A stretch of DNA of 64,000 nt from contig JARFJB010000896.1 of assembly GCA_036346205.1 (NCBI GenBank), positions 973,501 to 1,037,500 on the forward strand, given 5' to 3'. This document shows, one piece after another, positions 12,283-23,470 of the stretch (positions are counted from its first letter, which is position 1; every line of letters starts with the position of its first letter). The DNA is from Vesta saturnalis. Lineage: Eukaryota > Arthropoda > Insecta > Coleoptera > Lampyridae. The position numbers and the translations under genes were made by a program. The notes below the pieces were generated by a model that did no database searches, was not told the origin of the DNA, and saw only the letters and a program-made list of their open reading frames with translations.

Positions 12283-12309
12283 TCAGCACAACATCAAATT
12301 TTCTCAGTT

Positions 12310-13014
12310 ATGTCAATAACATTCAGTTTAGAAGGTGTTGGTAACACAGCTAGCTACAACTTCTATCCACCGATAGAGCTAGATTTGGGGAAGAAATACG
12401 TTATTGGATTGGTTGGATTTTACGGCTGCAACAGCATTAGAAACATTTATGCAGGCAACGATAGATTTTATTTTAGAACAAATCCATCTCATTTGCAAGT
12501 GATTAATATTCCACACGGTGCATATGAGTTAGATGAAATTAACGATTATCTAAAATCTAAAATACCCACAGAAAAGTTTATCATTAGAGCAAACAACAAT
12601 ACACTTAAATGTGAGATAAACAGTTCATTTGAGATTGATTTTACTAAAGAAAATTGTATTGGGCGCATGCTAGGGTTTGAGTCTAAAATATTAGAACCAA
12701 ATATTTTACATACATCTGCGTTAGACATCCAAATACTTAAACACACTAATCTACACGTAGAGTGCAACATTATAAAGGGATCTTATCGAAACGGGAAACC
12801 TGCTAAAGTATTATATGAGATTGATGTTTCAGTTCCTCCAGGTTATCGTCTAGATAAAACTCCGAGCAATACTCAATATTTAGAAGTAAACACTGACATT
12901 ATTAGTAATATAACAATTAATTTGACTAATCAAAAGGGTGAATTAATAGACTTTGGTGAAAGTGAACCATTCACTGTACGCTTAGAACTAAAAGAACATG
13001 GGTCTGAGAATTAA
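12310..13014 (+). CDS. penton / minor capsid protein, single jelly-roll (234 aa)
   Basis: An intact frame runs from the ATG at 12310. The residue pattern is beta-rich, with INIPHGAYELDEINDYLKSK at about residues 65-84 and CIGRMLGFESK at about residues 115-125, both typical of Polinton minor capsid (penton) proteins that form the vertices of the icosahedral shell. It lies between the protease remnant and the major capsid gene and overlaps the next small ORF by 17 nt. It is one of the few Polinton genes here without a break. Confidence 0.85.
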   Translation: MSITFSLEGVGNTASYNFYPPIELDLGKKYVIGLVGFYGCNSIRNIYAGNDRFYFRTNPSHLQVINIPHGAYELDEINDYLKSKIPTEKFIIRANNNTLKCEINSSFEIDFTKENCIGRMLGFESKILEPNILHTSALDIQILKHTNLHVECNIIKGSYRNGKPAKVLYEIDVSVPPGYRLDKTPSNTQYLEVNTDIISNITINLTNQKGELIDFGESEPFTVRLELKEHGSEN

Positions 13015-13201
13015 TCCAGGACCAATTCCATCTTTCAAAAACTCATATAAAAGACATCATCCCTACAGTAAGTCATTAATTAGTCATCAACCTTCATTGC
13101 GGTTAACATCTGCAGAGAAATACTTTTTAACGTCAATTGGTTTAAAAGTTCTCAACCACAATGGCAGAATCGTTAAACGTCTTTCAAAACGTACATTTTG
13201 A
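12998..13201 (+). CDS. small basic ORF bridging penton and MCP (67 aa)
   Basis: The ATG at 12998 lies inside the last codons of penton (17 nt overlap). The stop lies 41 nt past the MCP start, so three successive genes overlap in different frames. The protein is basic (many Lys/Arg/His), with LRLTSAEKYFLTSIGLKVL near residues 34-52 and a KRLSKRTF tail. The compact overlap and intact frame argue that it is real. A virion core or DNA-packing role would fit its charge, but that is inference. Confidence 0.5.
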   Translation: MGLRINPGPIPSFKNSYKRHHPYSKSLISHQPSLRLTSAEKYFLTSIGLKVLNHNGRIVKRLSKRTF

Positions 13202-14376
13202 TGATACTATAATTAAATCAGATATTCACACTTATCTTCCATATGGATCTTCTAAATATGGACCTTCCGAAGAAATACGAATCTTAATTCAAAGTCAAGA
13301 TCTAATTACGGCTACTTATGATAGTTTTCTGTACATAGAAGGTAAACTTGAGCTCAAAAAGAAGATGAAAGAAAAGCATGCAGCTTAACCAACAATTTCC
13401 CGAACTTTCTTTTCGAAGAAATTCGTTATGAGTTAGGTGGTCAGAGTGGATGTTTGTAGAAATCCAGGAATAACATCTACGCTTAAAGGATATATTTCTT
13501 ATACGGCAAGCAAAAGCAAAGCACTAAGTCATTTAGGATGGTCACCAAAGAATGAAGAACCATTACAAGTAGAATTCGATGAGCAAAATGGAGAAAATCT
13601 TTTACAGTATGCATACCATTGAACCACATATTTGGAATAATGGAGGATTATCGTCAGGTAATCGTGAATATGCGCCAAGAGTTGGTTTTAATTCGATCTA
13701 GAAGCGATACAAACTGTTACTATGGTGAAGTCGATGCCGCAATAACCTTAAATAAAATTCAATGGAAAGTACCGCACTTAACACTTAGTGATGCTGCGAA
13801 ACTTAACTTGTTTCAAGGAATCAATAAAAATTCTATTATTACTGTTCCATTTCGACAATGGGAGTTGTATGAATTGCCTGCTTTAAAACAAGCAACCTCA
13901 GACATATGGCCAATAAAAACATCAACGCAACTGGAAAAACCACGTTGGATAATTGTTGCATTCCAACAAGGTAAAAGGTATACAAGGTCAGCAAGGGCTG
14001 GAAATTTTGATCACATTAACATCAGAAATCTTAAAGTACATCTGAATTCTGAGTATTATCCATATGAAGCAATGCATTTGAACTTCAGTGCCAACCAATA
14101 TATACCTGCCTATCGCAATTTTTTGAAATTTCGTTGTGATTACTATGGTGAAGATGATAAAGATGCATTATTCAACTATTCCGAATTCAAATCATGTCCA
14201 ATATTTGTAATGGACTGCTCTAAACAAAATGAATCCTTAAAAACTCAACAGTGGACATCAAATTGGAAATGGAATCTCTAACACCTTTCGATAATGGAAT
14301 CGTTGTATATGGTCTTATTCTCCATGATGCTATTGTACAGTACAGTCCACTCACCGGAGAAGTGAAAAAATTATAA
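13161..14376 (+). pseudogene. major capsid protein (double jelly-roll), frameshifted
   Basis: The gene starts at the ATG at 13161 (MAESLNVFQNVHFDDTII), is open to 13388, and continues through broken frames at 13380-13620. A long open stretch (13619-14281) then carries TVPFRQWELYELPALKQA and SARAGNFDHINIRNLKVHLN. The last about 40 codons (to the TAA at 14376, ending YSPLTGEVKKL) are in yet another frame, entered near 14245. The protein builds the hexons of Polinton/adintovirus particles. At least three frame changes make it non-functional as assembled. Position between penton and ATPase supports the call. Confidence 0.8.
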
Positions 14377-14454
14377 TTATTATTGTAGTATAGTCTAATA
14401 TATATAAATAAAGATGTTGTAATTATTCGTTTAGTTTTATTTCATCCATCAAAG

Positions 14455-15138
14455 ATGAAAGTAGTTGCTCAGAAACAAAAACTCTCAATTCAAAATCATG
14501 ACTTTGATGAAAAGTCTATTACTTCAAAACATGGTGATTTACTTCCTAATAGTATACGTGGTATTATATGCGGCCCCTCCAATTGCGGTAAAACAAACGC
14601 AATGATCAGTCTGCTTACTGAAAAAAATGGTTTGAAATTTAAACATGTATACGTATACTCTAAGTCATTGAATCAAAACAAGTACAAACTTTTACAGGAA
14701 ATCTTACTTCCAATGAAGGACATAGGTTACTTTACCTTCAGCGACAATCAAGATGTGATTGAGCCTAATTGTGCAAAATCAAACTCTATTTTTATTTTCG
14801 ATGATATCGCTTGTGAAAAGCAAAATAATATAAGAGCATATTTTTCTATGGGTAGGCATAACGATATTGACTGTTTCTATTTGAGTCAAACTTACAGTAA
14901 AATTCCAAAGCAATTAATTCGTGATAATGCGAATCTAATTATATTATTTGAGCAAGATGAATTAAACTTAAAACATGCGTATGAGGATCATATAAGTCCC
15001 ACCATAAGCATGAAATTGTTTCGGGACATGTGTTCAAAGTGCTGGGTAGATCCGTTTGGTTTCATGGTCATAAACAAGGATGCTGAAGTTAATAATGGTC
15101 GCTATAGGAAAGGATTTGATGAATATATAATACCTTAA
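14455..15138 (+). CDS. FtsK/HerA-family genome-packaging ATPase (227 aa)
   Basis: An intact frame runs from the ATG at 14455. The Walker A motif GPSNCGKT is at about residues 40-47. A Walker B strand SIFIFDDIA is at about residues 111-119, followed by a Q-bearing motif YLSQTYSKIP near 142-151, which is the arrangement of the A32-like packaging ATPases of Polintons and large DNA viruses. It would pump element DNA into the capsid. It follows the MCP in the same direction, and a tandem repeat array starts at its stop codon. Confidence 0.9.
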   Translation: MKVVAQKQKLSIQNHDFDEKSITSKHGDLLPNSIRGIICGPSNCGKTNAMISLLTEKNGLKFKHVYVYSKSLNQNKYKLLQEILLPMKDIGYFTFSDNQDVIEPNCAKSNSIFIFDDIACEKQNNIRAYFSMGRHNDIDCFYLSQTYSKIPKQLIRDNANLIILFEQDELNLKHAYEDHISPTISMKLFRDMCSKCWVDPFGFMVINKDAEVNNGRYRKGFDEYIIP

Positions 15139-15428
15139 ACTGGTTTCAGTAGTAACTGATCTGTTTAGGTATTAACAGCTATCTGTTTAGTGTAAACAGC
15201 TACCTGTTCAAGGTGAACCGGTACCTGTTTGTCGCAACAGCTACCTGTTCATGGTAAACGGGTACCTGTTCATTAAATCCGTTTTGGTATATAAGGCGAA
15301 TATATATATATAATACCTTAAACCGCATTCAGCAGTTTAGTAGTAACTGATCTGTTTAGGTATTAGCAGCTATCTGTTTAGTGTAAACAGCTACCTGTTC
15401 AAGGTGAACCGGTACCTGTTTGTCGCAA
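15128..15428 (+). repeat. TACCTGTT minisatellite within a 185 bp tandem duplication
   Basis: From the last codons of the ATPase, a block of about 115 bp (15128-15240) is repeated at about 15313-15427. Inside are units of about 21 bp, each TACCTGTT (or TATCTGTT) plus 12-13 nt. Many can form a small hairpin CTGTT-N7-AACAG (for example CTGTTTAGTGTAAACAG). Seven to eight units lie in the block. It sits between the ATPase and the next gene and could be a replication, transcription or packaging signal, or a simple expansion. Confidence 0.8.
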
Positions 15429-16517
15429 TGGACAACAAGGAGAGGATATTAAAGAAAAAATTATTCAGGCTCGTAAAATAATACGGCAGAAGTATAACAG
15501 TATTAAGACTGCTCGCATTGATAATGAAAGAACATTCGAAAGTACTTATAAGCCTTTAATAGAACCTCTAACTGAAATAGTAAATAAAATCGATAAAAAA
15601 ACACCTAAAAAGGAGGAGGTCATTGATGTTAAACCTAAAAAACCACCCGTATTGATATTTCCAAGAAAGCACGCCACTATCCCCACTAGTCCGCTAGCTC
15701 AAGTTCAATGGACCCCACGTCTCACTCCATTAGGTGATTCAAGTAAGGGTGCTACTAGTCCACTAGCTCAGCTTCCGTTTTTTCGAAGAAATCCTCCTCA
15801 AGTCTTCCATCTTTCTTGGAAACATCAGTCATGGGGAGATTAATACTGGGGAGGAAGAAGAAGAACTGTCTAGTATCGTAGATGATTCCCATAATGAACC
15901 CATCTCGAAGAATTTCTCGAGCAGTACAATGAATTGCCGCGTATATATGTTGAACGTATTTTGAAGAATGCTGAAGGTGATATTGATCATACGTATGGAG
16001 TCCACTATGATACCAAAACTGATAAATGGACAATTGGTAATACACCCATCACAATTAAAGGAGACGATATAATTATTAAAGGTGTCACGTATAAAGGGAC
16101 TCCAGGATTATATGATCTGCTTATTATGAATGAACCCGACTTAAGTCTAGTAAAGTCAACAGATAGAAAAAATATAGAACTATTTTAGAGGCTACGAATG
16201 TAGTAAGGCGAGATTATGACATAAGTGCACAGATTCGAGGAAGCCGCAGCAAAAAGTATACACAAATAATCAAACCCTTGCTGTCATCATCACCCACCAC
16301 AACCAAGGGAGGAGGTGGAGCTATGTTTTTTAAGGAATTAACAAACAGACCCATTGAATATAAATATTGGAATGATATACATGAACTAATTCGTGATCTG
16401 GAAGTATTGTGGGCAGAAAAATTAGCGGGAAACACAGGTGTTGTAAATGACATAATATCAATTGTAGAAGAACTATATGAAGATGGATACATTGAAAACC
16501 GAACAACCGCTTTTTAA
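15428..16517 (+). pseudogene. conserved Polinton protein of unknown function, broken
   Basis: The gene appears to start at the ATG at 15428 (MDNKE). The frame shifts within about 20 codons and continues with a charged, helical region (15430-15640) and a Pro/Ser-rich linker (15650-15830). A middle part at 15934-16188 has HTYGVHYDTKTDKWTIGN and YKGTPGLYDLLIM. A Gly-rich KGGGG segment (16305-16320) precedes a C-terminal helical part (16321-16517). I recognise the WTIGN / TPGLYDLL module from unknown proteins of insect Polintons. Two or three frame changes break it. The function is unknown; it lies between packaging and integrase genes. Confidence 0.55.
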
Positions 16518-16529
16518 ACAATATAAATG

Positions 16530-16979
16530 AGAATGCATTGATGTCGACATGTCACAACTAAAATGCCCTTGACAAATTTGGACGTTCATATGTCCAGTAT
16601 CAATTAAAGAAACTAAGCCCTCAGTTTAAACAGATTGATGCTAATCAATTTGATATTGAGAATAAGAGACTCAGCAATGTGGCCAATCCCATAGATCCTC
16701 AAGATGTCATCACTAGCAATATTATGTATCAACAAGGTTCGATTTGGATGGAAATCGTTTGACACAGTTGGTGACCCTGAAGAAGATGGTGATGCTATAA
16801 ATAAAGGATACCTTGATTTCTGTTTACAAGCAGTTCGGAACACTTTCAAAGGAAACGCCAACGCTTATCTAGCGCTGGAGGAAAAACTACATCAACTTAA
16901 AGAAATTGTGAATAAATTAGCACCATGTCCAAATTACAACTCGTCAACGAATTGCACAAACCTGCACGAAAAATTTTAA
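16530..16979 (+). pseudogene. possible fibre-like Polinton protein, frameshifted
   Basis: Two similar segments lie in adjoining frames: RLSNVANPIDPQDVITSNIM (16670-16730) and, after a frame change, TVGDPEEDGDAINKGYL (16755-16825). The shared D-P-x4-DAI/VI-x2-x-x-Y/M pattern is reminiscent of repeats in trimeric fibre or tail proteins. The C-terminal part (16826-16930) is a predicted helix (YLALEEKLHQLKEIVNKL). The start is uncertain (ATGs near 16527-16553). It overlaps the integrase start. The fibre idea is inference from the motif only. Confidence 0.4.
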
Positions 16980-17824
16980 ACGAAGGCGAACAATAATTAG
17001 AGGTTTTGATGATCTTTGGCAAGCAGATTTAGCTGAATTTAACACATATGCCAAACAAAATAAGGGTTATAAGTATATATTAGTGGTTATCGACTGTTTT
17101 TCGAAATACTTATGGACTAAAGGATTAAAAACGAAAACAGGTCAAGAAGTTACCAAGGCCATGCAAACAATCTTTCAAAAAGGTCGGAAACCTACCAATT
17201 TGCAGACAGATGCAGGAAAAGAATTCTACAATGAGCATTTTACTAAACTAATGCATCGTTATGGAGTCAATCATTACTCACCTATAGCACAAAGAAGGCT
17301 GCAATTGCTGAACGTGTTATCAGAACCATTAAAGGTGCTCTATATAAGTCATTCAGCCTGCAAGGTAAATATAAATGGATTGATACAATTGATACCATAA
17401 CGATGGATTATAACAATCGTAAGCATAGAACTATTAGAATGAAGCCCAAAGATGTTGGTAATCATACAAAGCTAGAGGCTTACACTAACATAAAAATATT
17501 CGATGGGAATCGATATTCTGTGGGTGACATAGTACGAATCAGTAAATTTAAAAGTATTTTCGCCAAAGGATACACACCCAATTGGTCTAGTGAACTATTT
17601 AAGATTGTGAAAGTTTGCATTACTAACCCCACTACGTACATGCTTGGAAGACATGAAGGAAATCCTGTACTGGGAGGGTTTTATGAACATGAATTACAAA
17701 AACAAAGTATCCTGATGTATATCTAGTAGAAAAAGTGCTTCGCTCCAAGAATAATAAGTTATTCGTAAAATGGTGGGGATTGGATGAAAGATCATGGATC
17801 AATAAGGATGATATTGTTTTATAA
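16925..17824 (+). pseudogene. retroviral-type DDE integrase with C-terminal chromodomain, frameshifted
   Basis: A candidate start ATG is at 16925 (MSKLQLVNELHKPARK). The rve core is visible: the first catalytic Asp in DLWQADLAEFN (about 17015-17045), the second in NLQTDAGKEFYN (about 17198-17232), and the Glu in the shifted AAIAERVIRT segment (about 17298-17330). Further frames run to 17726. A final stretch, VYLVEKVLRSKNNKLFVKWW (from about 17718), with GLDERSWI after it, is a chromodomain. The enzyme inserts the element, and the 6 bp duplication fits it. Frame changes occur near 16975, 17285 and 17710. Confidence 0.85.
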
Positions 17825-17959
17825 CATTTAACCTGTACTTTGTGAAACAAATTACTTATATTAGTTATATATATAGTTTGTAGAAAAGGATGTAGCTCTT
17901 AGATGAAATAAAACACACACAAAATAATAGTATTTTATTTTTAAATATTACATTTATTT
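17825..17959. other. convergent 3' spacer between integrase and left-facing genes
   Basis: A short AT-rich intergenic stretch lies where right-facing and left-facing Polinton genes converge. It contains AATAAA-like phrases on both strands (ATGAAATAAAACAC near 17902-17915) that could serve as polyadenylation signals. Confidence 0.4.
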
Positions 17960-18436
17960 TTAAAATTTCATTATCTTATAAAGTGAACCTAAAGTACTTA
18001 TATAATCACTTAAATTACTGGATGGCCATATACCCGAATCTGGCCCACACCTCCATCCCAAACAGGAATTTGAATTTGTTTCACCTTTATTGATGTTGTC
18101 TAGTATCCAGTAATAAATTTTGTGGTGCTCATCGTTTTCCCACGGTTGAAACTTATAGTTGATATTTTGTTCTAATAATATTTCAATCAAAATATCGAGG
18201 CACTTGTAGTTAGCATAATATGTCGATTTCTCAATACATTCAGTTATAATAAATACAGTGTCCTTGTAAGCAATATTTTCTAACGTAGATTTAACATTTG
18301 TTGAATCATGAACCCTTAATAAATCATATAGATACATTTTAAGCGGTATGTCACCAAGTACACTCATATCGTCTAAGATCCTATCTACTTTATCAAAAGT
18401 TAATGAATTGTAGCCTTTATCGGTACACAATTTCAT
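17960..18436 (-). CDS. Polinton hypothetical protein (158 aa), left-facing
   Basis: An intact frame runs from the ATG at 18436; an in-frame stop lies a short way upstream. The protein is mostly helical with many Leu/Ile/Asp. It carries DKVDRILDDMSVLGDIPLKM at about residues 15-34 and a Trp-rich end with CLGWRCGPDSGIWPSS at about residues 124-139. No family is recognised. It is downstream of polB in the same direction and converges with integrase. Confidence 0.55.
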   Translation of the reverse strand: MKLCTDKGYNSLTFDKVDRILDDMSVLGDIPLKMYLYDLLRVHDSTNVKSTLENIAYKDTVFIITECIEKSTYYANYKCLDILIEILLEQNINYKFQPWENDEHHKIYYWILDNINKGETNSNSCLGWRCGPDSGIWPSSNLSDYISTLGSLYKIMKF

Positions 18437-18676
18437 AAAACTTTTAATGGTATCGTCTAATTTAATTTTTTATCAAATAATGTCTAATAATAATTTCATT
18501 TGCACACTTTGAGTTTATAGCACACCAGTAAAACACTCATCAGGGAATAACAATATTTTGTAATATATTCAGTATAAATGTATAGTTTCAGGAGAGGTCA
18601 AAGAACGCTTCAGGTACTTTTGTAATTTGATCACTACTGCACTGCAGCTCTTCCTGCAAGTTGACTTGAAGACTGC

Positions 18677-21600
18677 TCATTGTTTACTGAAAGTTATACC
18701 CCATGGTCTAGTATCAGTGAAATCAAAATTTACTAAGCGTTTATCGTCATAAGGATTGAGTATGACTTTATTTTGTTTAATGGTAAACACATCATGTTTC
18801 TTTGACCTTATGAGATGTTGATAGCGCCTTATTACGCTACCATCAAACAACCTGTTTATAATCATTAATCGTGATCTGCCTCACGCTTGCTTGCGTAGAA
18901 CCCTTTGATTTTTTACAACCTTTTCATCAACCGTGTAAGCATACATTTTTGCACGAAGTCCTACAAATTCAACCATAATTTCGCCATGGTTTTCATCTTT
19001 CATTAAGCCGGGGACCTTTTTGTTTACTAATGGAGTCCAAAGATGTTGTCAGGACTATAATCAGATGTATCGAATTTATCAATGTCCTCTTTAATACATT
19101 GATAGATATCGGGAACCGAAAAGGCGTATATGAGACTATCCGTATCCGTGTACAAGAGCTTAGCATTATTATGGAACTTGGGTAGCGTGTAACCGTAATG
19201 AAAATTATATAAAAAGTTTTTGAAACGTCTAAAACACTGAATCCTGCATATATAGGTTTATTGAAATATACTTCAAGCTTATTCATTTGAATGATAAGCA
19301 TATCATTGTCAAATATTGTACAACTATGAAAATTTGGTTTTGATATGTAAGCACGAGCACCATAGCGACCCTCCCATTTCGTTACTACGTATGTCCTTAT
19401 GTTTACGTACATTTTCCATCAGCTTCCCAAAACACTATTAATCATTAATTTATAGAAATTTTTATCGAATTCATTTTGAGATTGCTGACGCATGGCTGTA
19501 TTTAAATCTATATATTTTTTAACCACGGAGACTGTTTAAAACGTAATATACGGTGTACTTTTACCAACTTCAATCCATATTTTAAATATACTTTTAAATT
19601 TCTGTAATGAATTACATAATTACGTTTTGGATACAAGGTAAGCAGTAATTTTTTCATTTTGGAATCAGAGCGGGTGGAACCATATGTTCGGGTGCCAATG
19701 GTAGATCACTATGACTCTCATGTAATTCTATAGGATAGTCTAAATCACACTCGACTATATAACCAATTTCCGAATCATCAGGATGGTTTATTAAATCCAA
19801 AGTTTCAAAATTAGCTTCATCAACAAAAGAAAAATCGCCAAATGGTAGAAATTCTGACATGGTGGCTCCATATAAATTATTTACGTCGTAGTACATTAAA
19901 TACACACTTTCAGAGGTAGGATCAAATTTTTCCTCCATGTACTTATTGTTAGCTTTAGCATACCGATTTGAACATTGAGCTACACCACCTCTAATCCTCT
20001 TTCAATAAACATTAACATATCAATGTCTGTAAATAATTCTAACTTTACTTGTGTAATTTTAAGCATAGCATCGAATGCTAAACCGGGAGCTGTATAATAG
20101 TGCAGAGGATCAAGCTCAAGTACTTATACAAGTTTGCCGAAAGTTCTCGAAAATATCCGCTAAAAGTAGAACGTCTGTTTTAGATACAAACTGAGTATTC
20201 CCTAACGATTTAATACTAAATTTGTTCCAAACGTTAACCGCATGCTCAAAACTCTCATCACTGATTCCCTCATTATTAAGATGACTGAAAATGCTTCTTT
20301 GGAGGAGCGTGGTCTCGTTTAATTTCTCCAGTATCAATATACTCATAAGGAAACACACCTTTGCGAACTAGTAAAGAAAATTCTTCTTCATTGTTACATT
20401 TAGCTCGGGTAATAACTTTTTACTATTTTCCAAATAGTTTGATAACTTTTCAATACTACTACTCATAAATCTGAAAGAGTCAATAAATCTAAACTTAATT
20501 TTACTACCTTCTATTACTTTTGTGAAAGAGATATATCTTTCTTTGTTTATGGGTAGGAGTGAAATCGTACCGGGAATAGTAGCCAATTCTCTAATGACGA
20601 AATGGCTATCATAACCTGACAAATTATGAAACACAACGGTAAGATGTGAGGTCTTTATAGTTTAGGTTACAATTCTGATGTGATGCTCCTCGAAATGCTC
20701 CAGTAAATGGTTATGGTCTCTACCTTTATATCATTATCTGTAAATGGTTTTTCGCAAATGTGACAATCGTGTGCTTTCAAAGTGTTCAACCTGATTGGGA
20801 GTTAAAGTAAAGGAATTATTTTATTTGATTTCGGTGCTCCAATGTGCAATACTTTGAAGCTCTTTAACAAACCATTGAATGCAATCATTTCCTTATAAAG
20901 CCTAAATCGAGATAAAGAATCATTGTATGAACACTTTAAGTAGTAAGCAATGCTAAAGGGTATATGTTTGGAATGAAATAGATTACCCCAAGTGATGTTA
21001 AATTTGTACACTTTTCTAAAATACTTTCTAAATCCGCATAAATTACAAACGGTGCCTTTTCCTGAAATGCGAAATTTTGAACTGCAGGAACATCTCCGCT
21101 TCGGTAGGCATCCTGACTGAACATTGATTAAGTTGATGGCAGAGAGTGACATGTTTTTGTAGAAGGTGATCTGAAGAAAATGATTCAAGCATTGATAACA
21201 AATAAACTTCTTGTGCCCCTATTCGATAGTTGTTTAGAAAAAGAGCTGACATATTTTTAATCCACGCGAAATGATAAACAGTATAATTTTTTGTATTAAT
21301 AGCATCAGCAGTAGAACCCGCAGAATGATAATTAGGCGAAAGTACTAAAAGATTTATAGGTTCCTAATTTTTCTTGATTTACATTAATACTAGCGGTAAT
21401 ACACCTTTCCCTGAATACAAAACAAATTAATGGAGAGGTTGTTTAATTTTTCAAATTTTTTACATCATCTATTTTAATGGGAAAGGAAATTGAAATAATT
21501 CAAAACATCTCTAAAATGAGGATAACTGTAAACTCTATCTGAATGAAGTTGCACTGGGTATAATGCCGAAACAACGGCCCACAGGAAGCAATACTTCATC

Positions 21601-22375
21601 GTTCTTAACATTCACTACCGCATGCTTTACTGCTATAAGTAAGGAACTTTAACGTAAGTCGAAAGGCCACCTCTAAATGGAGTATAGCTATTAATATTCA
21701 CCTTTAAATGTAAAACTTCATGTAATGCCCAACCAGAATCCTTTCGGAAAACTCCTCTAATTTTTTGTAATTTGTAATAAACGTTTTGTTATACCACTCA
21801 CGCAAATTTGGTTTCGATGACATAATTTTTATGGCAAATGTCTTCAACTCAATAACATGATTTTGAGGTTGCATGAAATTGCAGACTAAAATGACATTGA
21901 CCTTTAGCATCGTTTGTCTTAGCATTACTTTAACCTTTCGCGCAAAACTATTGTATGCATTTTGTAAAAAATAAGAGGGTCCTTGATGTTTGCTATATTG
22001 ACTATAATTCCAGTAAGTAACCTACCATTGAAACATGAATCTAGAGTACCAACTTAATTTGCGTGTACGCTTTTTAGTAACATTTCCACTACCTGTTTTC
22101 TCTGAAGCGCTCTTTAACTGTTTAACTCTTATAAGATAACACTTTAGCAATGATAAATTACTTTCGAGTTTAAGCAAATTTTCGCATGTCTCTAAATAAA
22201 TTTTATTTTGAATTATATCTCGCAATAGCTTAATATTAGTGTTAATTATACGGATGTGCTTTACAAATTCATTTTGGGTTTTCAACAATGGAATAATATT
22301 TCTTGTTAAATTAACAATATCACTACTGTTGGGTATACCGTTACTCATAGTTACCTTCAAAACTGTATCCAACAC
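18677..22375 (-). pseudogene. protein-primed family-B DNA polymerase (polB), many frame changes
   Basis: PolB reads right to left. The N-terminal part lies at 22375-22022 and 21925-21704. The exonuclease I Asp-x-Glu is in PFVIYADLESILEK (about 21060-21020), with Cys-rich segments nearby, and an ExoII-like motif is in HNLSGYDSHF (about 20630-20600). The polymerase domain shows YYDVNNLYGATMSEF (about 19895-19850), KLMINSVFGKLMENV (about 19455-19410) and the catalytic LLYTDTDSLIYAF (about 19170-19130). The C-terminus is at 18865-18677 (NPYDDKRLVNF, then PWG). It would replicate the element from a terminal protein. At least eight stops or frame changes split it, so it is inactive as assembled. 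Family assignment is firm. Confidence 0.92.
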
Positions 22376-22823
22376 TGCAAGAAAATATGAAGCACACGAT
22401 TATATAGTAATGGAAACAAATATTATATTTATTTGATATGTAAAATTAAAAATTTAAGTAACTATAGAAGTACTTTAGGTATACAATTGCAATTCTAGTC
22501 GTGAGTGCAATATACTGACTGGTACAAAACTGCTCTTTATCTCCTTATATAGTAATATAAACCCAGCATTCAAGGTCAAAACTGCTTATAACTTGTTGCA
22601 AGAGCTTCAGTGTGCATAGATTGCATTTTGTAGCGTTTACTGGGAACATATATTAACCTTGACATCAATACTGTTCTCATGACTCATGCTGCATCACCTT
22701 TGCTTGCTCAGGTCATTGTACTAACCACTTCCACTTGTTATCAATTTTGTTAACGTTAACAGATCTATGTGTATATAACGTTAAAGTTTTAATTGAATAC
22801 TCATTAATTATTCACCATTAGTA
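22376..22823. promoter_or_regulatory. divergent intergenic region between polB and the rightmost gene
   Basis: About 450 bp of AT-rich DNA separates left-facing polB from the right-facing gene at 22824. It contains an exact TCAAGGTCA (22570-22578), a close reverse form AACCTTGAC near 22653, and a TATATAACG near 22774. Promoters for both genes are expected here. The sharing of the terminal TCAAGGTCA motif supports a regulatory role, but this is inference. Confidence 0.4.
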
Positions 22824-23470
22824 ATGGCTTCATCCAGTAAACGATCTAAACTTTCACTAAAAAGACAGGCAAAACCTTGTATTTTACATGATGTTTTGGT
22901 GCGCCCATCAAATAAACAACTAGCACCCTTCAAAGAGACCATCCCATCATAAATAACATGACGCAACCAGCACCCTTCGAAAGAGCATCCCCATCATCTC
23001 CATCAGGGATAGTGATGTAGAGGATGAATTTTCAAGTATTTCGAGAGGTATGTACAATTTTAATTAATTAATATTATAGTTTCCTTTCATTAATTCATAG
23101 AGAATTTTTAGTACAAATAAAATTATTCATTTTTTCAGCATAACACCAGCAACCACGGTTATAGCAACAACAACCACCACCGTTGCGAAACCTGCAATAT
23201 GGAGGAAAAAATTTGACTCTTATAGAAGGGCATCTCACACAGCAGGATTATGAGCACGATCCACCGACCCTTCAAGCCTTTAGGGAAACAAGTATTCGGT
23301 GGTTGCGAAAGCTTCACAATGACTATTTGAATAGTGAGGTGGTGGGGGTGGAGCGAGCGGAAAAACTGGATAAAGAACTGAAGGAGGCTAATCAATATTT
23401 AGAGTGTGTGCGGCAAAATATACTAAAGACTGAAAATATATTGCTTACGTTGGAAGGGATGGATGTGTGA
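22824..23470 (+). CDS. possible two-exon Polinton gene with coiled-coil C-terminus
   Basis: The ATG at 22824 opens a 42-codon basic N-terminus (MASSSKRSKLSLKRQAKP), followed after a stop by Ser/Asp/Glu-rich sequence to about 23046. A GTATGT donor at about 23047 and a TTTTTTCAG acceptor ending at 23138, or a weaker TATAG at 23164, would mark a short intron. The following open part (to 23470) is a helical region with LRKLHNDYLNSEVVGVERAE and KLDKELKEANQYLECVRQNI, likely a coiled coil. The frame across the N-terminal part is broken as assembled, so intron versus decay is unresolved. Nuclear localisation is suggested only by the basic start. Confidence 0.4.

Noticed and set aside
15128..15428. 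CRISPR-like array
   Set aside because: Units of about 21 bp are contiguous without unique spacers, and the genome is an animal's.
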